The translations under genes and the position numbers were made by a program. The notes under the pieces were generated by a model that was given only the letters and a program-made list of their open reading frames with translations, had not been told where the DNA came from and made no database searches. This document shows positions 63,721-64,000 of a stretch of DNA of 64,000 nucleotides, piece after piece (the first letter of the stretch is position 1; each line of letters opens with the position of its first letter). The stretch is from contig LLEY01000107.1 in NCBI GenBank assembly GCA_001414485.1, forward strand, positions 150,195 to 214,194. The letters are read 5' to 3'. The DNA comes from Calycina herbarum (taxonomy: Eukaryota > Ascomycota > Leotiomycetes > Helotiales > Pezizellaceae).

Positions 63721-64000
63721 TTAAAAGACCAAATTCGACTCCGCCGGGGACGGCCTGTTATAATATCTCACTCGAGCGCGCCGGCGTACCTGCTTCGAAT
63801 TCGATTCGGCCTAGATTCGGATCAGTACATCGACAACCTCAAATAGCCAGGTAATCAGAGACCACCTGGACGGCCAGTGACACCGGGGTTTGGTGTCTGA
63901 ACAGTCAGCTGGTAAAATCGTAGGCGATTCCTGCGTCAATGGGAGTGGACTACGCTGAGTACTCCTGAGACTCCTAATAACCCTCTCCGTGTAGGGATTG
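63721..64000. other. Window end, no gene assigned
   Basis: 280 bp of GC-balanced sequence right after the LTR. A plus frame running to 63854 enters from the LTR and is not credible. This could be the continuation of the interrupted locus or the internal part of an LTR element that extends beyond the window. Confidence 0.4.

Overview
The window looks like nuclear DNA of a filamentous ascomycete (Pezizomycotina, probably a Leotiomycete; the class is an inference from overall protein resemblance). The evidence is many short spliceosomal introns of about 40-115 nt with GTAAGT-type donors, fungus-restricted families (Zn2Cys6 factor, CFEM protein, 2EXR protein, Atg33-like protein, a DHA1-type transporter), and an AT-rich block of transposon remnants that looks RIP-mutated. 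There are no bacterial-type operons, rRNA genes or CRISPR arrays. All functions below come from reading translated motifs; no database search was possible.

Layout. 1-21 kb is gene-rich: a membrane-anchored 'modin'-like protein, a secreted PLC-like phosphodiesterase, a DUF3445 (haem-dependent N-demethylase-like) protein, a nine-exon Zn2Cys6 factor, a peroxisomal 2,4-dienoyl-CoA-reductase-like SDR ending in -SKL, an Atg33-like mitochondrial protein, a seven-exon MFS transporter and a GPI-anchored CFEM protein. 21-30 kb is nearly gene-free, apart from a 54-codon cysteine-containing gene, two copies of a 92-94 bp TA-flanked MITE, and a second 181 bp MITE just beyond the 3' end of the thiamine gene. 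30-39 kb is a housekeeping block: THI6-type thiamine-phosphate synthase/hydroxyethylthiazole kinase, eIF3m, UMP/CMP kinase, a small mitochondrial membrane protein, a RING-like protein and a Myb/SANT-like protein.

39-52 kb is gene-poor. It holds at least two reading frames interrupted by stop codons, a 2EXR protein, and a broken or unresolved coiled-coil locus on the minus strand. 52-58.7 kb carries one large four-exon gene (886 aa, poly-Pro, basic, family not recognised). It is flanked by several old degenerate tandem repeats with periods of about 104-117 bp, about 32 bp, and a short GGCTTACTCG-like word. From 58.76 kb to 63.72 kb is a transposon block: a solo LTR with a 5-bp target duplication, a decayed pogo-like transposase C-terminus, a decayed Ty3/gypsy chromovirus pol (RT, integrase, chromodomain, all minus strand), and a second LTR copy.

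Functional grouping is mostly housekeeping. The Zn2Cys6 factor, the peroxisomal SDR and perhaps the MFS transporter lie within 9 kb and could be co-regulated, but no biosynthetic core enzyme is present. I found no convincing new defence or metabolic system. The most unusual items are the repeat-flanked 886-aa gene with a GC-AG intron, the two MITE families, and the nested LTR/transposon block.
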